From NCBI RefSeq assembly GCF_000226095.1, contig NC_016472.1, forward strand, positions 8,866,001 to 8,930,000: a stretch of 64,000 nucleotides of DNA, read 5' to 3'. This document shows, one piece after another, positions 12,607-23,660 of this stretch. A program made the translations under genes and the position numbers. The DNA is from Thermothelomyces thermophilus ATCC 42464. Its lineage: Eukaryota > Ascomycota > Sordariomycetes > Sordariales > Chaetomiaceae. Below the pieces are notes generated by a model, which was given only the letters and a program-made list of their open reading frames with translations, made no database searches and was not told the origin of the DNA. Every line of letters starts with the position of its first letter. The first letter of the stretch is position 1.

Positions 12607-12724
12607 GTACTAAGTAAAGTAATACATATATAGTCGGTGGTCTGTGTGATGCTGGTAATGCGCGTACGTATATTGTCACTTTCGGAAGGCCGCGGAGTGG
12701 CGATGGATCTCTTCTGTGTTGCTT

Positions 12725-14338
12725 TCACCCTCCCTCGTCCGGTTTTCCAGGTTCATCCTCCTCCCCTGATCCAGTTCCTTCCCGGTCTACTGCTTCCTCC
12801 GTCGGCCCATCCCGGCCCACACCCGGCGGATTCCCGTCTTCGTCAAACTCTGCCCACCGAAAGAAGTCGCACGCCTCTTTGCCCGGCACGTTACCGGCGT
12901 GACACATCCAGAAATACCGGCCCCGGTTCTCCCGCTTCTTGGTCGCGACCCGCAGCACGGCGGGGATCCCACACGGGCACCGCGGGGTGTTGCGCGGGTG
13001 GAAGGCGGCGCGGTAGTGGCGGTACGTCACGTTGATGCGCCGGCTGCCCGCGATCGGGTGCGGGTCGATGGCCTGGGCTGGGGCGATGCTGTGCTTCCAT
13101 TCCTCCTGCATCTCGGCGTGCATCACCAGGAGGGAGTTGTGCGGGAGGTGGATGGCGATCTGGCCCGTCAAGTCGGCGTTGCTGTTGCTGTTGCTGTTAT
13201 CGTTATTGTTGTTATTGTTATTACTCTGGTCCCTCGCCTCGGCGCTCGTGCCTGCGTCGTCCTGGGGCAGGATGCGGCGAACGCGGAACTCGCGCGTCAC
13301 GCCCAGCGAGAGGGAGCCGATGACCGGGCGCGGGCCGAGGTAGGTCAGTTGGTCGCTGTGCTGGAATGAATGAATGGAATGGGGTTTTTTTCCGCGTCAG
13401 TCCGGCAAGATTCTCGAGACAATAAGGGGTGGTTGGAAACCTCTCTCCCCTCCTGGTCGAGCAGGCCGATTTGGGGGGGACCTACCCAGCCGACATTCTC
13501 CATTGGCCCGTTGTAGCAGTTCACGAACGCTGCGTTGGGCGTCCATGGCCCGGGGGACTGATACTTGAGCTTCTTGCCGCCGTAGCGAGTGCGGATGCGC
13601 TCCTGGATCTCGCGGTTGACCGCCTCTTGCACGCGGGCCTTGACGCGCTCAAGCTGCGGCGTCAGAGTTCGGACATCCTGCATGCCCATCAGCGCAGAGT
13701 CGAAAGGACGGCGAGCCGGGGGATGTATGGAGAGATACCGTCATCCTGGAACCATTGTACACGTACTCGTGCTTCTGCTGCTGGAGCTCCTTGTAGCTGC
13801 CGACGTAGAAGCCCGTGGTGTGGGGGCTCGAGACGACATTATCAAACAGCTTGAAGGTACTCTTCTCAAACGTTTTGGACTCCTCCAGCAGCTCCTTGAG
13901 CAGGGAGTTCGCCTCCTCGGCAGGCAAGAAGTTGTGGATGACAGTGCAGGGCGTGTGCTCGCTAATGTCGACGGGGTCGTACAGATGGAGCGTGGCCCCC
14001 TTTCGGGAGAGCACCTTGGCCCGCTTTGGCGACGGAGAAGGGTCGACACCGGCCGTGCTGACGGCAAAGGATCGCAGGGAAGACTGCGCAACCACCATAG
14101 ACCCTGGGCCCGGTTTCCTTGGCAGTCGAGCCTTGATGGTCTGCGATGTCGCCTCGACGTCGCCGTCGTGGGCGAGCAGGATGTCAAGCAGCGTCTCCTG
14201 GTCAACAGTCGGGTGAAGCGAGGATAGGATGGCCAGTTTCACATCTGTCGACTCCTCGGGCTCATCCTTGTCCACAGATGGCCCAACAGTCGGGACATGG
14301 TCGGGTTTGCGCTTCTTTCTCGTTACAAAGGCATCCAT
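12725..14338 (-). CDS. CUE-AlkB-GRF fusion: Fe(II)/2-oxoglutarate nucleic-acid dealkylase
   Basis: Three exons (14338-13739, 13677-13486, 13360-12725) splice in phase 0 to 475 residues. Residues about 33-70 form a CUE-type ubiquitin-binding domain (LAILSSLHPTVDQETLLDIL). Residues about 130-385 are an AlkB dioxygenase of the ALKBH2/3 type: FVNCYNGPMENVGWHSDQL contains the iron-binding HxD (H265, D267), the distal histidine is H354 (EEWKHS), and the 2-oxoglutarate site RxNxTxR is R372-R378 (RINVTYR). An asparagine-rich insert (about residues 311-327) sits between the two iron sites. A GRF zinc finger follows (CPCG...RGRYFWMC...CDFFRWAEF), a module that binds single-stranded DNA in APE2 and NEIL3. 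The enzyme should remove 1-methyladenine and 3-methylcytosine lesions in the nucleus. All catalytic residues are present. The gene is divergent from PEX7. Confidence 0.92.
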
Positions 14339-15219
14339 GGTCGCAGAGTAATAATATTATAGAGTATAGGCGCTGCTATATTGACAGGGCCGATCAAACG
14401 GGGCCTCATATGACGGGGCTGCGCTACACAACATGGCTGCAGTGATACCGACCCGTGATGGCGTAGTGGGATCGAAGTCGCAGATGCATCCCGGTTTTTG
14501 ACGCGCCTCGTCGCTGTCGAGAACGAAAGGGCGTAGAGTTGTGGGGCATCCAGGGCACGAGACGGGAACGGTATCTCGTGACTCGAATTGGGACGGAGAG
14601 CCGCGCAACCAGATACCTAATAGTAATAGTTAAAGATGGCATGCCGTCTCGCCTTCGTCCCTAGAATATCTGGCACGCACACCTCGGTAGGGGATGGATT
14701 AACCTAGACCGTTAGTTTCTGCTGTGACTGGTAAGTGCGGCCAATTGAAAAGAAACATAAAAAAAAAATAAAGAGATTGCAACCAGCAGTCCCGCCGTTG
14801 AGCTGATACTAACGTGGTCAATGCTGGAAGGTACTGGTGTTAACTATCGGGGTACGTTACTTCCTAGCGCAGTACTACTTGCCCGCGTGCGAGGTGCTAG
14901 GTACAGTACATACCTAGTTCAACGTTACTTGATGGAGGAGCACTCTGCCGAGAAAAGCAGATTCCCACCGTGGCCACCGTGGGGGATGGCGGGGCACCGC
15001 TCCATTCCCGCAGCCGCTTGCAGGCCAGAAGAAGAATGAGCCGAGGTCTCGGCCCCGCCGTCATTCTCACTCTTAGTAGTATTACCGGCAACCAAGTCGC
15101 AGTGCCGAAAGCCCAAACTGTCACCCCTCCGCTCGCCGACATCGCCAAAGTTGCCGTCAGTGTCGCGCGCGCGCAGTAGCGCACCAGTTCCCCCCCCCCC
15201 CCCCCCCCGGCGACCGGCC
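14339..15219. other. Shared divergent promoter region, alkB-like gene and PEX7
   Basis: 880 bases between two divergent start codons, with no gene. It holds a short A run (about 14759-14769), CG-rich alternation near 15166-15175 and a 19-base C run at 15190-15208, only 11 bases upstream of the PEX7 ATG. Confidence 0.6.
15190..15208 (+). repeat. 19-base poly-C run in PEX7 5' leader
   Basis: Uninterrupted C tract ending 11 bases before the PEX7 start codon, so it would be part of the 5' UTR of the mRNA. Confidence 0.9.
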
Positions 15220-16457
15220 ATGGCGTCCATGCTCGAATTCCGTACCCTGGGCTTCAACCCGTACGCGGTCAAGTACTCGCCCTACTACGACTCGCGCCTC
15301 GCCGTTGCCGCGTCGGCCAACTACGGCATCGTAGGAAATGGCCGCCTCTTCGTCCTCGGCCTGGGCCCCGCCGGCATCCAGCTCGAGAGGGGCTTCGACA
15401 CCAATGACGCCCAGTACGACCTTGCCTGGTCCGAGATCAACGAAAATCAGGTGGTCGTGGCCTGCGGCGACGGCTCCCTCAAGCTGTTCGACCTGACTGC
15501 CGGTGGCTTCCCCGTCATGAACTTTGCCGGGCACAAGCGCGAGGCCTTTTCCGTCTGTTGGAATCCAATTGCAAAAGACAGCTTCATCTCCAGCTCCTGG
15601 GACGGCACCGTCAAGATTGTGAGAACCCCTCCTCCCTCCTTTCCCTCCCGGTTTCCTCCCGGTTTCCCTCTACCGTGCTCGTTTGTTTGTACAAACAAGT
15701 ATTCATCCAGGCTAACGCGTAACCCCCCTTCCTCCCTCTCCTCCGCTCCCCCCGCGATCAGTGGTCACCCTCCCGCCCGACCTCGCTCAAGACCCTCCCG
15801 GTCGGCAACTGCACCTACTCGGCCTGCTTCTCCCCGACCAACCCCGCCATCATCTCCTGCGTCTCCTCCGACTCGCACATCCGCGTCTTCGACCTGCGCA
15901 CCCCCGTGTCGGCCAAGTACCACCTGACCACCATCATCCCGGCCCACGCGCCCCCGCAGGGGACCGGCGGCGCCGGCGCTCCCTTGCCGCTCCTCTCCAC
16001 GGGGCAGACCTTCGGCGGCTCCGTGCCCGCCGAGATCCTGACGCACGACTGGAACAAGTACCGCGACACGGTCGTCGCCACCGGCGGCGTCGACCGCGTC
16101 GTCCGCACCTTCGACCTGCGCAACCCGGCCGCCGGGCCCGTCGCCGTCCTGCCCGGCCACGAGTACGCCGTCCGCCGCCTCGCCTGGAGCCCCCACGCCA
16201 GCGACGTGCTCGCCAGCGCCAGCTACGACATGACGGTCCGCGTGTGGTCCGACGGCTCCGCCGCCCCCCAGCAGCAGCAGCAGCAGCTCCCCCCCAACAC
16301 CATCCCCGTCGGCACCCAGCTCGGCGTCATGAACCGCCACTCCGAGTTCGCCACGGGAGTCGATTGGTGCCTGTTCGGCACGGGCGGCTGGTTGGCCTCC
16401 GCCGGGTGGGATCAGAGGGTCCTGGTGTGGGATGCCCATACCCTGCTGAGAGCCTGA
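15220..16457 (+). CDS. PEX7: Peroxin 7, PTS2 import receptor
   Basis: Two exons (15220-15618 and 15762-16457) give 364 residues, the usual length for PEX7. The protein starts MASMLEFRTLGFNPYAVKYSP, the family N-terminus, and folds as WD40 repeats with visible GH...WD-type units: WSEINENQVVVACGDGSLKLFD, HKREAFSVCWNP ending SSSWDGTVKIW, RVVRTFDLRN, HEYAVRRLAWSP ending SASYDMTVRVW, and a last repeat ASAGWDQRVLVWD. PEX7 binds the N-terminal PTS2 signal of matrix enzymes such as thiolase in the cytosol and, with PEX20 in filamentous fungi, delivers them to the peroxisomal docking complex. A glutamine run and a PQG/GAG linker are local low-complexity inserts. The intron falls after the third repeat. 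Identity is confident. Confidence 0.95.
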
Positions 16458-17666
16458 TTACTCTTTTTTTCAGGGCGTCTCAGCCAAAGAGAGGAAACAG
16501 GCAAAGAAGAAGAAGAAGAAGAATAAGAAAAGAACGTGTTAAACACTGTACTCTACAACCACTTGGGATTGGCTCAACTTGCTGCTGCTGTTGCTGTTGT
16601 TCTTGTTGAGGGGACAGGAGAATCATGTCGGCTACGACGGAGTGTGAACAGAAAGTGGACAAAAGATGATACCCCGCTGGAAGAAATAACGACGACGACG
16701 ACGAGGAGGAGGAGGAGGAGGAGGAGGAGGGAAGAAGACTTGGCGATACAACGGGCTTTGGAAACGTCAGGTCGGGACACGGGTACGGGTACGGGTTCGG
16801 GTTCGGGTTGTGCGGATAGACAAACAAAACAGTAAGGGAGATGGCGTGCCGGCCGTAGTTGGGAACTGGGAGTTTCCCTTTCAAAGAGCGCGAGGAAAGA
16901 ACACTGGATTCGGGATGATAGGGCCCGGAGGGTAAGGAGTGGGTTGTCCCAGCCAGGCGCCGGAGCTAGGACTTTCAGCCGCTTCTCCCCATGGGACGGA
17001 GCACGGGGGGCGGACTACACGAAGCTCGAATATATTAATATGTGCGCCCCCTCTTCTCTGTATCACAACCTGCAACTCTTTGACTGGGAAAGCCATTTCC
17101 GTCATTACTCTCCTATTATACAATGCTAACATTATAAAGGACATGCCGAGAAGATCTACTATATGTACGAGAGAGACAGAGCTGGATAGAGATGAGAGAT
17201 GGGCAGCTTGTCACCCGTCAAAACCGCCTTGCCCGATGCACCAAAAACAGAGAGAAACTGACAAACGTCGTAAGAAGCCCCATCTCTATCCCTTCCCTGT
17301 AGACCGACCCAACGACCCGAGATCATGAAATACAACCCTTCATTTTCTTTGTGCTTTAACTTCATCCCTCGCTTTTTGTGTTGCTCGCTCCGCCTCTCAA
17401 AGGCAGATGCGAGTTTCCTTCGTGTGTGTCAACAACCTCCCTCCCCACCCCAAAACACGCCTGCAAACGCCATCTTCCCCTGTCGCACAACGGCGGATGG
17501 GATGGAGGGGGAAATAGAGGATGCAAAGAGGGAAACCAAATAGCCCAAGATCCGTAATCGTACACATACAAGCTTCCTAAATGTCGCGGGAAGAGTGTTC
17601 AAGCGGGCGAGGACGCCAAGTGTCCCCCCCTTAACTCGCCGCGAACCACCCGACCTTGGCAGGAAG
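16458..17666. other. Convergent 3' region between PEX7 and MSS116-like gene
   Basis: No gene is seen in 1.2 kb. Simple repeats are GAA/AAG at about 16503-16530, GAC then GAG triplets at about 16689-16731, and a degenerate hexamer array of GGGTAC/GGGTTC at about 16777-16810. The two genes' 3' UTRs probably occupy the ends. Confidence 0.6.
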
Positions 17667-19626
17667 TTAGAAGGCAGGGCGAGGGGCCCGAGCCCGACCA
17701 CGACTGCCGCCATTCTCGTTGGCGGCAAGACGCTCCAACTTCTCAAACCCTTCGGACCGGGCGCCATGGCCCGAGTAGCTGCCGCCCCGATTGCCATATT
17801 CCCTCCTGGGTTCGATATCCCTGGCCGTGACGGTCCGCAAGCCCTTGATGTGGCGCCCAAAATGATTGACAAACTTGGTCGAGAGGGCCGGGGGCTGGTC
17901 CAAGCCGAAAATGTACTTGACCATGTTGTTGAGTTCGTAGACGACGTCCTGCTTGTCGACGTCCTTGATGGCGTTTCCGAGAAGCGAGGCATACGTGTCC
18001 TTCACGACTTCATAGGGGATCTTTACCGCAGCGTTCTTGATGTCCTCAATCACCTGAGGAACGTCGGCCGCCCGAGCCACGTCCATCGAGGCACACTCGA
18101 GGTCGGTGCAGCGCTTGATCGGCAGACCCGGAAGCCGGCTCCTGGCGGCGGGGATCTCGACGTCTGCGGTCAGGAGGTAGGCCTCGCCCTGCTTGCCCGC
18201 ACGGCCGGTACGGCCGATACGATGGATATACAGGTCGCGATCTTGCGGGAGGTGCACCTGGATGACGTGGGTCACGTTGGGGAAATCCATGCCTCTGGCC
18301 GAGACATCCGAGGAGAAGAGAATGGCGCTCTTGGCCTGCCTGAAATTATCGGCGGACCGCGTCCGCGCCGCCTGGGACAGCTTGGAATGAATGTCAAAGA
18401 TCCTCGGCATCAGGCGGTCATGGAATTTGAGGCGGCGGAAGATGGTTGCGTAGGCCTGGACGGACGACGTCGTGGGGAGGAAGACGATGGCCTTGAACGG
18501 GAGCTTGTCCGAGTCGTCCAAGGTCTTGCGGAGCTCGCGGCGTACCAGTTCCAGGAGGGTGGGAGGCAGGTTCTCGAAGCCGCGGCAAGGGACGATGAAC
18601 TGCGGTACCCTCTCGTGCGTCGGGACTTCGTCTGCTCTCACCGTCTGGACAAACTCGAAGTTGGTCGGGTTGATGAACTTTCGGGCAATGTTGACCACGT
18701 TCTTGGGAATGGTGGCCGAGTAGAGCAGGGTCTGGCGGGGCACGTCCACGGGATGGGGCAAGTAGTCGAGGATGCTTTCGAGCTCCGCCTTGAAGCCGAC
18801 GTCCAGCATCCGGTCGGCTTCGTCCAGCACCAGGGCGGCGAGGTTGGGAGCGTCAATCCCGGTGGATCGGTCCGAAAGGAGGTCGTGCAGGCGGCCGGGG
18901 GTGGCGACCAGCAAGTGGCAGCCCTCGATACGCGTCTTGCGCAGCATTGCGTTCTTTTGAGTTCCGCCGACGGCGGTTTGGATCACGACGCCGGTGCCTC
19001 TGCAGAGCTTCTTCGCCTCGACGCCGATCTGCTCGGCAAGCTCACGGGTAGGCGAGAGAACGATGGCGCGAATGTCGTCGGACCTGGCGCGGCCGCCAGC
19101 GCGGGGGGATGCGAGCTCCGGTTGGCTAGCGATGAGCCTCTGGATGACGGGGACGAGGAAGGCCAAGGTCTTGCCGGTACCGGTTTTTGCCTGGGCAACA
19201 CTGAAGTGGCGGCGCACGTCAGCCAGCCGTGTGCACGCGATTCGACAAAGGATGAGGGATGGCCTACACGTCTTTCCCGGCAAGCGCGGGACTGATGGTC
19301 ATGCTTTGGACATCGGTCATGGTTTCGTAGCCCAAGCCCTTGGTGAGGGAGTTAACGAGATGCTCATGAACGCCGAGCCTGCGCAGGTCTTCGAAGCGAG
19401 TGACGAGGTTTGACGAGCCATTATCGGAGGAGGTCTGAGGGGCTGCGGACTCGGCCGAATAGAACCGGAGTAGAGAACTGGCGGGACGAGGGAGGGCCGG
19501 GGACGGTCGTGAGCTTCGCGCGAGAGCGAGGACGGCCGAAGAGGCCCTGAATGAAGCCTGAGCCGGACGGACGGCGAGGGCTACGCGGGTCGCGGCGGCC
19601 TGCCGTAAAAGGCTGGTCTTCATCAT
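17667..19626 (-). CDS. mss116: Mitochondrial DEAD-box RNA helicase, MSS116 type
   Basis: Two exons (19626-19268 and 19200-17667; 66-nt intron) give 630 residues. The Arg/Ala-rich N-terminus (MMKTSLLRQAAATRVALAVR) is a typical mitochondrial presequence, which is why I start at 19626; an in-frame ATG at 19683 would add 19 residues. Helicase motifs appear in order: Q-motif (TDVQ), I (AKTGTGKT, split by the intron just upstream), Ia (PTRELAEQ), Ib (TPGRLHD), II (DEAD in VLDEADRM), III (SAT), V (ARGMDFPNV) and VI (HRIGRTGRAG). The C-terminal extension with a basic RGRARAPR tail matches MSS116, which remodels group I and II introns and supports translation and RNA decay in mitochondria. All catalytic residues are intact. 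Confidence 0.93.
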
Positions 19627-20473
19627 ATCTGCGCGCGAGCTCGTCGATTCGGAATGATCGTCAGTGGGTCGGCAATGTTTCACTGATCTCTGTAAAGAAA
19701 AGGTATCAAGAACAAAGAACGGTATGGATTATGGATGTATACAACACGGGGCAATCGTCGAATACAGGCGACGAGGGGTTCTGTCGGGGTCTTGGGTCGG
19801 GTCCGGCAGTAGTTTATCAGAACCGCCGAGTAAAAAGGCGAAAAGAAAATTTCCAAAGCTCGCTAGGGATCAGCGGCCAATTGCTTATCTTATCGCGCCG
19901 ATTCGACCGTTGACGCGTCTAGGTTAACTAGCTTTAGCGCGGTTAGCTGAGCCCACTCAGCAGCTCTCGGGTACCTGAGGAAAGGTACGGAATATCTTAA
20001 CTCGTACGGAGTGCAAACGAGGTACCGCAGTAGTGCGTGGGTACCTGATTGACGAGGTTGAGCTTTCTAGAGATGGCAGAGGGTGGATATGTTCACTGTG
20101 TGCGCATACCTTACACAAAGTAGGTACGTACTCCGTAGTGTAAATCCTCCCCTACGGAGTAAAACGACCTGAGGTAAGCCCCAACGACTACACAGTAATC
20201 CGGATAGCCAGCATTTGCTTGTCAGAATCTAGTCGCAAGTTACCACAAAAACTCCGTACCGGTCTTCCGTTTTACCTTGTGCGCCATCCACAACCATCTG
20301 ATCCCCAAACCGATCTAGTCAAACGCCGTTCCAAACGCCTCTAGACTCTTTACTCCAAAGGCACGCAACAATGACAGTGAGTCGGATAGAGGAAAGAAAG
20401 GGTGGGGGAAAAAATACCAAAAAGGAGAAACCGCCATAAACAATTAAAAAAAAAAAATGACCTGGCGGAGCCC
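19627..20473. other. Intergenic, GTACC-rich, two TACGGAGTA-type motifs
   Basis: Promoter side of the MSS116-like gene. No gene is seen. It carries TACTCCGTA at 20129 and TACGGAGTA at 20153, only 15 bases apart and in inverted orientation, plus several GGTACC-like words. Confidence 0.6.
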
Positions 20474-21742
20474 CTAGATCCCAGTTTTGACAGCATCTTC
20501 TTCCCCCCACCCCGGCACGACCCCCTCGCGCACCGCCTCGTGCTCGTGCTCGTGCTCGTGCGCGTGCACGCTGAAGTCGAAGACGACGCCGCGGACGCAG
20601 TCGAGGGCGTAGTTCAGCAGCATCAGCAGCGCCTGGCAGGGCCAGCAACCGGAGAGCCAGTGGAGGGCGAGGACGACGACCTGGAGGAGCGCGGCGAGCG
20701 CCATCAGCAGCCGCGGCACGTACTGGTGCCGCTGCTCCGCCTCGACCAGCCGGGTCCCGAACCCGGCCAGCTTGGGCGTCGCCCACATCGCGATCGAGTA
20801 CACCGCGTACATGCAGAACATGGCCAGCCCCTGCAGCTTGCCGCGGCTGCTCCGCCGCCGCCCCCCCCTGCGGGCTCGGCCGCCGCTCCAGCCCCAACCC
20901 CCCGCCGCCGCCGCCGGCGGCGGGTTACAAGACGCACTGAGCGCCCGGGGCATGGAGCGGTGCAGCATGGCCGCCTCGGCCGGGTCGAGGTCGCGCGGGA
21001 GGCCGCGGAGGATGTGCTGCGTGCCGTTGATGTACGCCGACCGCTCAAAGTAGGCGTCGTGGTCCGCGTGCTGGTTGTGGCGCGTCTCCTGCCCGGTGAT
21101 GTATTCCCGGCTCGCGTTCAGGACGAGATCCAGACCTGCCCACCGGTGATGGAGGGGTGTGTGTGTTTTAGCTGACCGACTCCCTTACTCTGCTCCCGTA
21201 CGCTTGTTCAAAGTGTTTGGGGAAAAAAAGAGGGGGGGGAGGAAGGGAGGAAGGGGGTACAAACCTTGGCTGGCGGATTTCCAGTCGATTCCCGAGCTTG
21301 TCGCGGGCAATCCCAGGACGGCTGCCAGGGAGGCAATGATAGATACGAACCATTTCCCCTGAGCGAGCGCGACGTCGACGCTTCGTCGGTCGGGTACGGC
21401 TGCGTGGTGCTCCAGCGCTGGCCCGACGACGGGTTTCAGGCTCATTCTCGCCTCTTCTGGCCCCCCCGGTGCCGCAGTCATCCCAGCCACCCCCTTCGCT
21501 CCTCCTGCTGTCTCGATCCTCTCCCGTCTATCCTCATGGACGGCGCGGTGGTGCATTGCCGTAGGTTGGCACCCGGCCTCCGTCCCGGCCATCGACCAGG
21601 TTGCGACTAGGTCGGTGAAGCGGCGGAGCATGTCTACGACGCCCAAGGCAGGCCATCCTCCGAGCTCCGAGCGGTCCTCGGAATACATGGGGTCGCTGAA
21701 TGGCATGGTGCGCGTGTGATAGTTGATGGGACCTCCCAACAT
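20474..21742 (-). CDS. Unknown multi-pass membrane protein
   Basis: Two exons (21742-21265 and 21135-20474) keep frame across a GTTTGT...CAG intron and give 379 residues; a second in-frame ATG at 21706 is an alternative start. I do not recognise the family. Hydrophobic stretches that could span a membrane are WFVSIIASLAAVLGLPA (near residue 140), LAMFCMYAVYSIAMWA, LLMALAALLQVVVLALHWL and ALLMLLNYALDCVRGVVF. Between the first and second lies a polar loop with REYITGQETRHNQHADHD and a poly-Ala/Gly linker. The tail contains an HEHEHEHE repeat with possible metal affinity. It lies in a tail-to-head minus-strand group upstream of the Cue1-like gene, with no evident functional link. Existence is supported by the spliced frame; function is unknown. 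Confidence 0.6.
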
Positions 21743-22860
21743 AGCGATGCTTGCTCTTCCTTGGTGCTATTCGACCCGTCCCCCGTGCGTGGCCGGAAAG
21801 TAGGACCGGGTCTATAAAGTGTGTCGAGGGAAGAAGAGAAAACAGGAGAGGGATGGGCGGGAAAAAAAAACACGGTGCGTCAGGAGGAGTCGAGTTCTCA
21901 CATGGATAAGCGGCCAGGATTATGTTCTACTTGCATGATATGGGTCCCAACGGTTGCGGAATGGAGTCATGAGGGGCAAGGCGGTATCAAGCAAGTCTGA
22001 CGGAGTACAGCCTCTGTGCATAATCCGTGCATCTCTCGATGCGCCACGTCCGTGTTCTGTCCTCAAAACCCCGTTGTTTTCCTCCTTTTTGTTTACTTTG
22101 TATATATTCTACAATTGCGAGGCGATAGACCAGTCTGTCAAGCGGAAACCGGAGTTCGAGTTGACCAATGGGTACAGCTCTGGACCCTGAGAGAACCGAA
22201 ACAGAGATTGATGCTACCAAAATTCTACTTCACACTAGATGACATGTGAAAGAGAGCTTATCAGGGCCAGCTAAGGGATGTGGGGCATTACCTAAGTAGG
22301 CGTCCCCAGCGTGCGGCAACAACGCTTGGGGTATGTAATCCGTAATATACATACATACATACATACCTTGCCCGAGGCTCGGCACACCTTATCGTCATAT
22401 CCTCCGTAACAAGAATCGCGGGAGTGTACTTCCGTACTCCCGTACAAAAATACACTTAGGCATCTCATATTCAATGTGCTCTCGAGATTTCTAACAGTGG
22501 AAGATATCCCCTAATGATTTGGAGATAGTCGGTACAATGGTGAACAAGCAGTGACGCTGCTGTCCTGGGAGGCCGACGTCGTGATGATCCCCTGGTGACC
22601 GCCTTCCTCCGCTCCCGCAGATATTTACATATGCAACGAGCAAGCTTTGTCTTGAGGGCTGAGAGCGCACAATCTCGTGTTCTCCTGGGTTCTGCAGACA
22701 ACATCATGGTGTAATTCGTAGATCAGCCTATGCAACTCGAACGACTAGAGCGAGCCGGCGGCAGGTGAACACGCCTTGCAGCCTCGTACGTATCTGCTTA
22801 CGACAGCACCTATCCCAACACTGTCTTATGATAATGATACAACACTTTCCCAAAAGCACA
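21743..22860. other. Intergenic, 1.1 kb
   Basis: No gene is recognised. It contains ATAC/TACA tetranucleotide repeats at about 22349-22364 and an A run at about 21861-21869. Confidence 0.55.
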
Positions 22861-23288
22861 TCAACTTTGCCCCGCAGCCTTCTCGGCAGCAATCTTAGCC
22901 TCCATCTTCCTCCTCGCCTCGAGGATCATCTGGTCCCTCCTCCTCTGCAACAGCGACTGCCTTTCCTCGCGGTTCGTGCTCCACCCTTTCCCGGACGTCT
23001 TGCCGCTACCCTCCGGCTCGTCGAGAGGCGCGTTGAGCTTGTCCTTCAAGTTGTACCTCGTAATCAGATCCGGATGGGAGGGGCTGGGAGTAGCAGGTTT
23101 GGACTGCGGCGTCGTGACGTTAGCGCCAGCGTTGCCGCCGCCCGGAGGCGGAGGGGGCTGGAATGTGATGGGTGGCTGTACACAAAAGTTGACTCGTTAG
23201 CCCTTGTTCATCCTCGAAGGAACCAGTGACGATAACAGAAAATCGTGGGACCCATGGAATAGAGGGAAAGGAAGCAGAAGGGCGATGT

Positions 23289-23324
<36 letters not shown>

Positions 23325-23660
23325 TGGACTCACAGTCTCCAGCCTGCCCGCCAGGATCCTCTCCGTCGTGGCAGCCACGTTTCCCCCCGTCCGCTGGAGA
23401 TCCCACAGCGCCGTGCGCCGGTCCACCTGGGGGAACATCTGCTGTATCCTCTCGGCGGCCGCCTCGCGCGCGCGCATCAGCGCCGCCGGGTCGCTTCCCG
23501 CCGCGGCCGCCCTCCCTGAGCGTGGTGACTGTGTTGACGAGGATGAGAAGAAAAAGTAGCGGATGATGAGCCCCGAGATCACCAGGATCACGACGAGCGA
23601 GGGGAGGTTGAGCTGTTGGTCGTCGGCGGCGTCAGGCATGGTGGTCGGCCGGTCGGTCAC
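22861..23660 (-). CDS. Cue1-like ER membrane protein, CUE domain, recruits the Ubc7 E2
   Basis: Two exons (23660-23334 and 23175-22861) give 213 residues; a second ATG at 23639 (MPDAADDQQLNLPS) would give 206 and is equally plausible. A single N-terminal transmembrane anchor (LPSLVVILVISGLIIRYFFF) is followed by a CUE domain (AERIQQMFPQVDRRTALWDL ending ERILAGRL) with the diagnostic MFP. After a Pro/Gly-rich linker comes a helical segment, DLITRYNLKDKL, in the place where yeast Cue1 has its Ubc7-binding region, and then a basic coiled-coil tail (RREEARRKMEAKIAAEK-like). The yeast protein anchors and activates Ubc7 for ER-associated degradation and binds ubiquitin chains. The domain order supports the same role here. 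The intron carries a (GA)n repeat. The fold is confident, orthology likely. Confidence 0.85.
23290..23319. repeat. (GA)n microsatellite in Cue1-like intron
   Basis: About 15 GA units on the + strand (CT on the coding strand) lie wholly within the intron at 23176-23333. Confidence 0.95.

Noticed and set aside
15761-16609. A 282-codon + strand frame rich in Arg/Pro
   Set aside because: Out-of-frame reading of PEX7 exon 2, whose WD40 frame is clear.
16777-16810. GGGTAC/GGGTTC hexamers as an interstitial telomere
   Set aside because: The unit is not TTAGGG, and the array is short and degenerate; it is better seen as simple sequence.
17595-19295. A 566-codon + strand open frame
   Set aside because: It lies exactly antisense to the MSS116-like helicase, whose motifs are complete on the minus strand. 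High third-position GC opens the opposite frame.
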